Shown here in pieces: positions 6,934 through 13,141 of a DNA stretch of 15,011 nucleotides. Each line of letters starts with the position of its first letter. Position 1 is the stretch's first letter. The translations under genes and the position numbers were made by a program. The notes beneath the pieces are model-generated. The model searched no databases and was not told where the DNA came from. It worked only from the letters and a program-made list of their open reading frames with translations. The DNA is from Minisyncoccota bacterium (GTDB lineage: Bacteria; Patescibacteriota; Minisyncoccia; Phycocordibacterales; UBA1006). Location of the stretch: NCBI GenBank assembly GCA_021129535.1, contig JAJOLB010000038.1, positions 1 through 15,011 of the forward strand. Direction: 5' to 3'.

Positions 6934-7178
6934 TTAACCAAATGCTGGTGCTGGCGATTTTGATAAGCTTGTTCTGATTTTTGAAATGAATTTTTTTAAA
7001 AACAGGATTACTTGTTGAGTTAATTGCTCCTTACAAAAAAGAATCTAGTAATTTATAAAAAATAACAATAATAACTGGATAAAATATAGCCACGAAATAA
7101 GTAAATTCAACCGTCAAAGAAATTATATAGTGCATAACACCAAATGCAGTAAGAAGATATAAAGATATTTGTGCTCAT
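6934..7178 (-). pseudogene. Remains of a small membrane-protein gene (two frameshifts)
   Basis: Stretches in successive minus-strand frames join into one plausible protein if two single-base changes are allowed. An ATG at 7178 (MST...) leads into ISLYLLTAFGVMHY, then a strongly hydrophobic part (FVAIFYPVIIVIFYKLLDSF). After a T6 homopolymer near 7035, another frame gives KEQLTQQVILFLKKF and ends SKSPAPAFG at 6934, followed directly by a terminator. One or two transmembrane helices and a basic tail are predicted. No family is recognised. A shorter intact reading (34 residues from the ATG in GVMHY) is possible. The hydrophobic pattern and terminator support a former gene; the exact start is uncertain. 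Confidence 0.5.
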
Positions 7179-7214
7179 TAAAAATTATTCAAGCCAATCT
7201 CATTATTGGTAAAG

Positions 7215-7229
7215 TCAGAAAATTTCTGA
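7215..7229. repeat. 15-bp palindrome upstream of the decayed membrane gene
   Basis: TCAGAAA-A-TTTCTGA, perfect 7-bp arms. The surrounding stretch (7179-7317) holds no coding-like sequence that I can support. The palindrome could be an operator or chance in AT-rich DNA. Confidence 0.3.
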
Positions 7230-7317
7230 AATTTTTCTAGTATAAAAAATCTATTTTTTCATAATTAATTTGTTTTAGTTCCCATTCATTAAAGCAAATA
7301 TTAAAAAAATATAAAGT

Positions 7318-7336
7318 AAAAACCTTTCACAAGGTT
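7318..7336 (-). terminator. argS terminator
   Basis: AACCTT-GTGA-AAGGTT followed by TTT ACTTT on the minus strand, 1 nt after the argS stop. The stem is short (6 bp). Confidence 0.6.
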
Positions 7337-7337
7337 C

Positions 7338-9107
7338 CTACATTTCATCTGGTGCATCAATACCAAGAGCCCACAAAGATTTTTTAATAACTGTCGCGGT
7401 TGCTTTTACCAAGGCTAATTTATATCCTGTTTCAATATTATCAACATCAATAATTTTTGAATTCCCATACCAAGAATTAAACAGCTGTGCCAATTCTGTA
7501 ACATAGGTTGTTACATGTTGTGGTGCGTAATTCAAAAATGCAGATTCAAATACTGACGGCAAACGATACAGATATTTTTCTAAATCCAATGTTTGCCATG
7601 ACTCAGGTTTTTCTGCATTTAATGCAAATCCTGCCTTTGTTGCCTTTCGCAGAATTGACTGACATCGCGCATAGGTATATTGCAAATATGGACCTGAATC
7701 ACCCTCGAATGATAATGATGTTTCTGGGTCAAAATTAATCGCCTTTCCGGGTTGGGTTCGCAGAATGGTGTATTTAATCGCTGCTATTGAAATCATGTCA
7801 GCACGTTCATCGGTCATTTCGCGTTCACCTGATTTATCATAAACGGCTTCGTTTACGGTTTGCAAGACATCAGAAACAATTGGCGTATTCCCTAATCGTG
7901 ATGACATTTTCTCACCCTTGAATTGCATTCGTCCGTGGGTCATATGTTTTGTTTTTTCCTGCCAGTCTGGATTTATTTTTCCAGCAGCCGTTCCCACAAC
8001 ATTGAAATAAGGACCTTGTTCGCTATCGGTTACAAAGATTGATAAATCTGGATTATAGCGGTCAAATTTAAGTTTCAATAATCCTGTGTCCTTTGCTTCG
8101 TAGGTTGGATTTCCGTCCTTGTTAATAAATACACGTGTATGCAATGATTTATCATTTTCAAGGTCAGCCTCATTGGGTTCAAAAATCACCGCCTCATTTG
8201 ATTCTATATAAATATTTGGTGTATTTTCTGTTACAAGTTCCTTTCCCAAGATTCCTGCCTCGGATTCAAAAATATATCCATCAAATACAGAACCTAGTCG
8301 TGCCGTCATGGTGATAAAATACTCCAAATTCAAATCTCGCCCAATTTTATACGCTTCGTACGCTGCTGTATCGCGATGTTCGTAGATGTCTTGGGTAATT
8401 TCCCTGATACGTGTTTCCAGCTCTGGACGCTCCTTCATGGCGTTTGTTCCACCAACATAACATGTTCCCAGAAATGCCATTTTTTCTGGCATGGTTTCTA
8501 ATTCGTTCAATTTCTCAACACCAAATTCCATCAGCTGCCAAACAGCCTTTCCAATTCCCAACGAAACATCAGATGGATATGAAATTACCGTTGTTTTCGC
8601 ACCTGACAAATAACATAATCGTGCAATTGATTCCCCAACCGTGTTGTTCATCATGTGTCCAATGTGAAAGGGCTTGAAAAGGTTTGGCGATGAATGTTCA
8701 ACCAAAATATTTTTACCTGTCCAAATATTTAAATTTCCATATTCCATTCCAAATTCTAAAATATTTTTTAATGAATTTTCAAAAAATTCTGATGATAGTT
8801 TAATATTAATAAATCCTGGACCAGCAACAGAAACTCCATTTTCCGCAATTTCTGTTAATTTTTTTGCAGAAAGTTTTTCTACAATAATGTCTGCAATTTC
8901 TCGTGGGTTTTTTCCAAGCTCTTTCGACAAAGTCATAGCAATGTTTGTTGAAAAATCACCGTGAGAAATATCATTTGGATGTTCAAGGTGAATGGCGGAG
9001 GCAGAGAGAGTGCCCTGAGGTGCAAGGTGAATAGTTTTTTTATTTTCTATTCCTAATTCCAATACTATTTCAGATAATACTGATTGTAATTTTCCTACGA
9101 TATTCAT
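7338..9107 (-). CDS. argS: Arginyl-tRNA synthetase
   Basis: Charges tRNA-Arg in the cytoplasm. 589 residues, within the usual range. Seen: the N-terminal Arg-S tRNA-recognition domain (about residues 1-100, GDFSTNIAMTLSKELGKNPREIA), HIGH at 148-151 in 'SSPNLFKPFHIGHMMNN', KMSSR at 400-404 in 'FKGEKMSSRLGNTP', and the C-terminal DALR anticodon-binding domain ('YTYARCQSILRKA' onward, ending LALVKATATVIKKSLWALGI). Start choice: the frame is open to an ATG at 9146, but ATG 9107 lies exactly 6 nt after TACAAT, the same spacing as the neighbours, and removes 13 non-homologous-looking residues. It is a single transcription unit with no attenuator, unlike ileS. Confidence 0.97.
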   Translation of the reverse strand: MNIVGKLQSVLSEIVLELGIENKKTIHLAPQGTLSASAIHLEHPNDISHGDFSTNIAMTLSKELGKNPREIADIIVEKLSAKKLTEIAENGVSVAGPGFINIKLSSEFFENSLKNILEFGMEYGNLNIWTGKNILVEHSSPNLFKPFHIGHMMNNTVGESIARLCYLSGAKTTVISYPSDVSLGIGKAVWQLMEFGVEKLNELETMPEKMAFLGTCYVGGTNAMKERPELETRIREITQDIYEHRDTAAYEAYKIGRDLNLEYFITMTARLGSVFDGYIFESEAGILGKELVTENTPNIYIESNEAVIFEPNEADLENDKSLHTRVFINKDGNPTYEAKDTGLLKLKFDRYNPDLSIFVTDSEQGPYFNVVGTAAGKINPDWQEKTKHMTHGRMQFKGEKMSSRLGNTPIVSDVLQTVNEAVYDKSGEREMTDERADMISIAAIKYTILRTQPGKAINFDPETSLSFEGDSGPYLQYTYARCQSILRKATKAGFALNAEKPESWQTLDLEKYLYRLPSVFESAFLNYAPQHVTTYVTELAQLFNSWYGNSKIIDVDNIETGYKLALVKATATVIKKSLWALGIDAPDEM

Positions 9108-9113
9108 ATTTCT

Positions 9114-9119
9114 ATTGTA
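9114..9119 (-). promoter_or_regulatory. -10 box of argS
   Basis: TACAAT, then AGAAAT (6 nt) and ATG 9107. It lies inside the longer alternative reading frame, so it decides the start. Confidence 0.65.
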
Positions 9120-9139
9120 CATTTTTAGAGTAAATAAAA

Positions 9140-9159
9140 AAGACAATTATCTTTGTCTT
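9140..9159 (-). terminator. Terminator of the frameshifted small gene at 9147-9343
   Basis: AAGACAA / TTGTCTT with a 6-nt loop and a following T-rich run on the minus strand. The stop codon of the coding stretch falls in the loop. Confidence 0.65.
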
Positions 9160-9343
9160 ATTTTTTTAAACAATATTTGAATATCTTGCTCAAAGGTTAA
9201 ACTATTTCGATCATACCAAGTTAATTCAGATTTTTAAAAAATATATTATCCATCGGGATTTTAAACGATAACATATAAGGGAAGTAGTTAATATAGTATT
9301 CATCATCTTTCAAATATTTTAAAAGTTTTTTAGATGTTTTCAT
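9147..9343 (-). pseudogene. Small unrecognised gene with one homopolymer frameshift
   Basis: ATG 9343 opens a 40-codon frame (MKTSKKLLKYLKDDEYYINY..., stop at 9221). In the next frame, after a T6-A5 run near 9232-9242, coding-like sequence continues (SELTWYDRNSLTFEQDIQ, ILFKKIRQR) to a stop at 9147, inside a terminator. Adding one A in the run gives one continuous protein of about 66 residues, soluble and charged. No family is recognised; a faint likeness to the C-terminus of sugar transferases was not convincing. Its upstream region shares an exact 22-bp block and further similarity with that of the P-loop kinase gene. Probably a decayed gene. Confidence 0.5.
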
Positions 9344-9362
9344 ATATTTATATTTTAATTGT

Positions 9363-9384
9363 TTTTCTTAACTATACAAATTAT
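9363..9384. repeat. 22-bp direct repeat, copy 1
   Basis: Identical to 10776-10797, in the same orientation. On the minus strand it lies 19 nt upstream of ATG 9343; the sequence after it (ACAATT, AAAAT, ATG AAAA) also resembles copy 2. It looks like a duplicated promoter region. Confidence 0.8.
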
Positions 9385-9437
9385 TTTTAATAAAACAAAT
9401 TTATGAATAAATATTCTTATTGAGTATGTATTATTTA

Positions 9438-9446
9438 TGATATTAT
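9438..9446 (+). promoter_or_regulatory. Extended -10 of the HD-domain gene
   Basis: TGA-TATTAT, then AAATTT (6 nt) and ATG 9453. Confidence 0.6.
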
Positions 9447-9452
9447 AAATTT

Positions 9453-10163
9453 ATGATTTCAGTAGAAAAATTAAAAGAAATAAAAGAGCTTGGAATAGAA
9501 ATTGACCATAAACAAGCTTTTGATGGAAAATCTCATGGAAACCAACACCTTTTTCGTGCAGTGAAAATTGCCAAATATTTATCAGAAAAAATTGATTGCC
9601 GTTCGGATATTGTAGAGGCGAGCGCTTGGCTACACGACACCGCTCTACCAAGCGGAGACGATTATAATTACGAAAATAATAAAAAAATAATTGTAGAAAT
9701 ATTAGAAAGCATTAATATCTCCCCCGCTGACAAATCTAAAATTGCAGAATGTGTTGCTTCACATGAAGGGACAAAAAAACCAGAATCAATCGAGGCACAA
9801 ATTGTCCATGACGCAGATGTTTTGGAAAAGGTTGGAATGCTCGGACTCATTCGTCATACATGGAAACTTACAAATTATGATTTAATAGATTCTGAAAATA
9901 TTACAATTAATGACACAGAAAAAGTAATTGAACATATTAATTGGCGTGTTTCTGTTTTAAATACTGACGCAGCAAAAAAACTTTCAGAAAAATTACATAT
10001 TAATTTAATCGCAAAAGACGTCACAGATTTAGTTTCAAAAATTTCAAAACTTGCGAAACAATCTATTATCACAGAAAATATTGCTATTGAAATTCAAAAT
10101 GATTTAACAATGGACCAAAAAAATATTCTTGAACTACAATTAAGTCAAAATTATTTGAATTAA
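9453..10163 (+). CDS. HD-domain metal-dependent phosphohydrolase, substrate unknown
   Basis: 236 residues. The HD-superfamily metal ligands are in order: H32 (NQHLFRAVKIAKYL), H61-D62 (SAWLHDTALP), H104 (CVASHEG) and the D120-D122 pair (IVHDADVLEKVG). This is the pattern of small soluble HD hydrolases acting on nucleotides or phosphate esters in the cytoplasm. After residue 135 comes a helical region with no recognised domain (HTWKLTNYDLI..., NWRVSVLNTDAAKKL...). No signal or membrane segment. ATG follows TGA-TATTAT by exactly 6 nt, predicted leaderless. It is convergent with the P-loop kinase gene and shares its terminator; convergent layout gives no sign of joint regulation. Family call firm, substrate not deducible. 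Confidence 0.88.
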   Translation: MISVEKLKEIKELGIEIDHKQAFDGKSHGNQHLFRAVKIAKYLSEKIDCRSDIVEASAWLHDTALPSGDDYNYENNKKIIVEILESINISPADKSKIAECVASHEGTKKPESIEAQIVHDADVLEKVGMLGLIRHTWKLTNYDLIDSENITINDTEKVIEHINWRVSVLNTDAAKKLSEKLHINLIAKDVTDLVSKISKLAKQSIITENIAIEIQNDLTMDQKNILELQLSQNYLN

Positions 10164-10199
10164 AAAAACCTATCAAAAAATGATAGGTTTTTGTTTTTT
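10164..10199. terminator. Bidirectional terminator between the HD and kinase genes
   Basis: 12-bp stem (AAAAACCTATCA / TGATAGGTTTTT) with an A5 loop, T-runs on both strands. It ends both convergent genes. Confidence 0.9.
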
Positions 10200-10210
10200 A
10201 TAATTTACAG

Positions 10211-10750
10211 CTAAAGAAACATTTTCTTAGTAATAAATATTTTTTTAGTATTTTTAATTTCAATAAAATTATTATTGAAATCCTCGAACATTTCTGCAAA
10301 CTCAAGGTTCATTCGCAATGCAGTACTTGTGTCCAAAATATGACCACTGATTGCTCGGTTTTTTTCAAGCAACCTACTCTCCACTGTTTCATATGGACAT
10401 GTTACATGAATCCATAAAACCTCAAAACCGGAACTTGAGGCGACTGTTTCTATATCTTTTCGCAAGTGCTTTTTATGGAAAACCTCTTCCATAATTATAA
10501 CGTCAAAGTTTCCATTTAAACTTTCAGAAGCTCTTTTTGTTGCAAGTTTATAGTAAGATCCTCTCACCTCATCAGAATCAATTCCACTTGATAATTGATC
10601 CATAGGGACAACTTCCCTTTTAATATCATCGATATCGATTCTCAACGGATTAGCTCCATTTACAGAGTAGAAATCTGCAATCTTGTCTGCAATTGATGTT
10701 TTTCCTACTCCCGGTAATCCTGCAATTAAGATTATTAAATTTTTTTTCAT
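10211..10750 (-). CDS. P-loop small-molecule kinase (AAA_33/zeta-like), substrate unknown
   Basis: 179 residues. Walker A GLPGVGKTS at 11-19 follows a hydrophobic beta strand (LIILIA). 'RIDIDDIKREV' (37-47) places D39/D41 where related kinases bind the acceptor or magnesium. 'FDVIIMEEV' (82-90) is the Walker B-like strand, and 'HVTCPYETVESRLLEKNR' (115-132) matches the 'V.CP.E....R...R' lid region of AAA_33 kinases. This superfamily includes chloramphenicol phosphotransferase, gluconate kinase, polynucleotide kinase and zeta toxins; which applies cannot be told. No antitoxin-like partner is adjacent, so a toxin role is unsupported. Start: ATG 6 nt after TAAAAT. The stop is TAG, next to a terminator shared with the HD gene. 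Confidence 0.85.
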   Translation of the reverse strand: MKKNLIILIAGLPGVGKTSIADKIADFYSVNGANPLRIDIDDIKREVVPMDQLSSGIDSDEVRGSYYKLATKRASESLNGNFDVIIMEEVFHKKHLRKDIETVASSSGFEVLWIHVTCPYETVESRLLEKNRAISGHILDTSTALRMNLEFAEMFEDFNNNFIEIKNTKKIFITKKMFL

Positions 10751-10756
10751 AATTTT

Positions 10757-10762
10757 ATTTTA
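10757..10762 (-). promoter_or_regulatory. -10 box of the kinase gene
   Basis: TAAAAT, then AAAATT (6 nt) and ATG 10750. The 22-bp repeat lies 13 nt further upstream. Confidence 0.55.
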
Positions 10763-10775
10763 AATTGTTATTATC

Positions 10776-10797
10776 TTTTCTTAACTATACAAATTAT
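10776..10797. repeat. 22-bp direct repeat, copy 2
   Basis: Exact copy of 9363-9384, upstream of the kinase gene. Both copies lie 19-25 nt before a minus-strand ATG. Confidence 0.8.
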
Positions 10798-10809
10798 CTT
10801 AAATAATGC

Positions 10810-10835
10810 AAAAAAGAGCTTTTTAATGCCCTTTT
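10810..10835 (-). terminator. Ecotin gene terminator
   Basis: AAAAGGGC / GCTCTTTT (one G-T pair) with an 8-nt loop, then further T on the minus strand; 9 nt after the ecotin stop. Confidence 0.75.
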
Positions 10836-10843
10836 CAATAAAA

Positions 10844-11269
10844 TTATTTCGCTGACCAAACTCGATATTTAATATCATATTCTGGTGCAGAATATACAAC
10901 CAAAGGTAATTTTGAATTATAGCGCACTAATTCTGATTTAGATTTCAATACTCCTTCACGTTCTGAATTTGGAGGGCAAACCATTAATGTCTTAGGCATC
11001 ATTCCATTAGATTCAAAATTATAATAACTGTAACCCCAACCTTTCAAATTCATTTTTTCAAACTCCCCAGAAAATCCGTGTGTATTACAGTTTATTATTC
11101 CTGATTTTTCTGCAAAAATTTCAAGTTTGTAATCTGCTATTTCATTTTCCATTGGATTCAGATGAATGACTGTTTTTTCTAGTTTAGCTCTTTTCATTTT
11201 TAAATTTCCAAGTTTCACCTTAAGGTTCCTTGATTGGTTTTTTAATTTACTTCCGTCAAAATTTTCCAT
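10844..11269 (-). CDS. eco: Ecotin-family serine protease inhibitor without signal peptide
   Basis: 141 residues; the ecotin fold occupies about 31-140. Matches to E. coli ecotin are plain: 'LEKTVIHLNP', 'INCNTH', 'LKGWGYSYYNF', 'MVCPP', 'RYNSKLPLVVY', 'DIKYRVWSA'. Cysteines C61 and C98 are 37 apart, as in the E. coli disulfide C50-C87. By that spacing the P1 reactive residue is L95 (E. coli M84), P1' M96. Ecotin dimers block trypsin-fold serine proteases. The E. coli protein is periplasmic, but here the N-terminus (about 30 Lys-rich residues, no hydrophobic stretch) is no secretion signal, as in the kinetoplastid ISP homologues. The start is uncertain: ATG 11269 has neither Shine-Dalgarno nor -10 at leaderless spacing; a frame-shifted ATG at 11297 lies closer to the promoter. 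Probably acquired by transfer. Confidence 0.93.
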   Translation of the reverse strand: MENFDGSKLKNQSRNLKVKLGNLKMKRAKLEKTVIHLNPMENEIADYKLEIFAEKSGIINCNTHGFSGEFEKMNLKGWGYSYYNFESNGMMPKTLMVCPPNSEREGVLKSKSELVRYNSKLPLVVYSAPEYDIKYRVWSAK

Positions 11270-11273
11270 TTTT

Positions 11274-11297
11274 TCAAATAAGTATTTTTTTATTCAT
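11274..11297 (-). other. Mini-ORF (MNKKILI) just before ecotin
   Basis: Seven codons and TGA, ending 4 nt before the ecotin ATG. It begins 9 nt after TATAAT (11312-11307), so close to the predicted transcript end. It could feed ribosomes to ecotin by re-initiation. Alternatively it is the true ecotin start with one surplus base in an A7 run (giving MNKKYLFEKMENF). Confidence 0.35.
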
Positions 11298-11306
11298 AAT
11301 GTTTTT

Positions 11307-11312
11307 ATTATA
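11307..11312 (-). promoter_or_regulatory. -10 box of the ecotin gene
   Basis: TATAAT followed by AAAAAC and ATTATG. The first 14 nt equal those at the divergent gene (TATAAT-AAAAAC-AT), where the ATG comes 3 nt earlier. Confidence 0.6.
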
Positions 11313-11354
11313 TTCTTATTATTTTTTAAAGTTTATAAAATATATCATCTTTTT

Positions 11355-11383
11355 TTGCAAAACCTAAAAATCACATGTATAAT
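11355..11383 (+). promoter_or_regulatory. Promoter of the GNAT/PcfJ-like gene
   Basis: TTGCAA (11355-11360), 17-nt spacer, TATAAT (11378-11383), then AAAAAC (6 nt) and ATG 11390. Confidence 0.7.
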
Positions 11384-11389
11384 AAAAAC

Positions 11390-13102
11390 ATGAAAAATCA
11401 ACCAGATAATGAAATCATCAAGCAAGAGATAGAAAAGAAAGCAATAGAGGGAAATCAACCCTTAAAGCTTGCTGATTTTGAAATAGAAAGAGTAAAACAA
11501 ATAACACTTGGAACTGAAAATGTTGTTTCTCGTGAAATTATAGAGATGTCACTTGATAATGTCGTGGATACACTTCAAAATGGTCATCCATTAAATACAA
11601 TTGTCATTAATGAATCTCAAAAAATAGCCGGATATATTGCCTGTGAAGATTTCGAGGAAAAGGTAGCATATATAAAATATATGGCTGCAGAAAATAATGG
11701 GGATATTAATCTTTTTTCTGAAGTATCAAAACTATTACAAAAGGCAGAAGAAACAGGGTATGAAAAAATAAATTTTCATGGCTGGAACAAAGACCTCAAT
11801 GAAGTTCTAAAAAAACGTTATGGATTCCGCCAACTACGAACAGATAGTATGGGTGAGTATAATGTTGATTTCCTGGAAAAAGAACTCAGAGATAATAGAC
11901 AAGAAATATCAAATAAACAAAAAGAAGTTTTCAAGCAGAAAAACCTTTTAAGAATAAAAAATCTCTATATAAAAATAATAGAAAAATCAATTGACTTGCA
12001 ACCGAACATAGAATCACAAATATCTAAATCTTTTAAAAATATTGATTCACGAATATCATCACAGCTTGATTCATACTCTGAAACAGAACAAGAAATTCTG
12101 AAGCTAAAGCTCGCGCGACATTTTCAAAACAATGAAAACCTAGACGAGAATGTCTTTGTTGATGCGATCCTTGAAACACCAAAATTTATTAAAAAAGACA
12201 AAGGTTCCATTTCTCGATTATTTGAAATACATGAACAAAAAACAATCATGAAGATCGCAGAAATGAAAAAAGCACGTGCAGAAATTGACAACGATGAGTC
12301 ATTTAACCCTTTTGAAGCTCTGTCACAATCAAAGTCAGGTAAATATTACATTGCTAGATTATTGAATATGCCTCACCTAGAAGAAGAGTCAGAATACATG
12401 AATCACTGTGTTGGAACATCAGATTCATATATTAATAAAATAAAGAGAAATCAAATTGATATTCTATCAATCAGAAATGTTCCTAAAATAAATCCAGAGA
12501 CGAACAAGCTGGAAAATGATACACCACTCATCACTATTGAATACAACCGAAAAACAGGTTTAATTGAGCAAATGAAGAAAAATAATGATGAATATCTTTC
12601 AAGTAATGATCCATACTATGAAGATACACTTGAGCTACTAGGGAATTTACACCAAAATGAAATTGACCCAACGCGAAACTACCCTATTTCTGGAATCAAT
12701 GAATCAGAAACAAAAAACATTCATGTCCCTGAAAAACATATCTTACTGAATACAGGACTTGTAGCCTTAGAGGACTATGATCCAGATTCCACATCAGAAT
12801 CATTCATTATTAAATGTGAATCACCAAAAATATCAATGGAAACAAGTATAGAAGAGTTCGATATCTATGCAAAAATTCCAGGAATTACAATACAAATAGA
12901 TGACTTAGAGACTGCCAAAAAATTCCTTAATGGAAGTATTTCAGAGATAAAAGGAAATTTGGATTTGAATGGATTAACATCAGCAGAGCATCTGGTACTG
13001 CCGAATACGATTGGAGGAGGTTTGTATTTGGGTGGATTAAGTGAAAACGACAAAGAAATGTTACGAGAGAAATATCCGCAACATGCAGACAAAATCAACT
13101 AA
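11390..13102 (+). CDS. GNAT-like / PcfJ-like fusion protein with C-terminal repeat unit
   Basis: 570 residues, soluble. An acetyltransferase-like (GNAT) part spans about 30-165 (IVINESQKIAGYIACEDF, KYMAAENNGDINLFSEVSKLLQKAEETGY, LKKRYGFRQL). A charged, coiled-coil-like part follows (165-300). Then a segment like PcfJ-type proteins at about 315-420: 'MNHCVGT' (337-343), 'ILSIRN', 'PLITIEYNRKTGLIEQ', the usual His-Cys then 'T-I-E ... I-Q' order. The last 48 residues carry one unit of a repeat (GNLDLNGLTSAEHLVLP, GGGLYLGGLS) ending 'LREKYPQHADKIN', a tail I associate with CPR proteins. The GNAT acetyl-CoA loop is not clear, so activity is uncertain. Start: ATG 11390, 6 nt after TATAAT; the upstream in-frame ATG 11375 overlaps the promoter. 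Biological role unknown. Confidence 0.75.
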   Translation: MKNQPDNEIIKQEIEKKAIEGNQPLKLADFEIERVKQITLGTENVVSREIIEMSLDNVVDTLQNGHPLNTIVINESQKIAGYIACEDFEEKVAYIKYMAAENNGDINLFSEVSKLLQKAEETGYEKINFHGWNKDLNEVLKKRYGFRQLRTDSMGEYNVDFLEKELRDNRQEISNKQKEVFKQKNLLRIKNLYIKIIEKSIDLQPNIESQISKSFKNIDSRISSQLDSYSETEQEILKLKLARHFQNNENLDENVFVDAILETPKFIKKDKGSISRLFEIHEQKTIMKIAEMKKARAEIDNDESFNPFEALSQSKSGKYYIARLLNMPHLEEESEYMNHCVGTSDSYINKIKRNQIDILSIRNVPKINPETNKLENDTPLITIEYNRKTGLIEQMKKNNDEYLSSNDPYYEDTLELLGNLHQNEIDPTRNYPISGINESETKNIHVPEKHILLNTGLVALEDYDPDSTSESFIIKCESPKISMETSIEEFDIYAKIPGITIQIDDLETAKKFLNGSISEIKGNLDLNGLTSAEHLVLPNTIGGGLYLGGLSENDKEMLREKYPQHADKIN

Positions 13103-13130
13103 AAAAACAATACTGAAAGGTATTGTTTTT
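13103..13130. terminator. Bidirectional terminator between the fusion gene and pepF
   Basis: AAAAACAATAC / GTATTGTTTTT (11 bp) with loop TGAAAG and T-runs on both strands. It ends both convergent genes. Confidence 0.9.
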
Positions 13131-13141
13131 TATTTTGAGAT

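Noticed and set aside
9108..9146. Upstream ATG for argS at 9146
   Set aside because: The 13 extra residues overlap the TACAAT box and spacer; ATG 9107 has the window-wide 6-nt spacing.
9147..9235. C-terminus of a sugar transferase (WYDRNSLTFEQDIQILF)
   Set aside because: The resemblance to the family's C-terminal segment needs a two-residue gap in its core and covers fewer than 25 residues.
9228..9245. Programmed -1 frameshift at the T6-A5 run
   Set aside because: The codon phase does not give a canonical X-XXY-YYZ slippery heptamer; a simple indel is more likely.
10211..10750. Zeta-type toxin of a toxin-antitoxin pair
   Set aside because: The P-loop kinase has no small antitoxin gene beside it; the neighbouring HD gene is convergent and ecotin is unrelated.
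11375..11389. Upstream ATG for the GNAT/PcfJ gene at 11375
   Set aside because: It overlaps the TATAAT box; ATG 11390 fits the leaderless rule.
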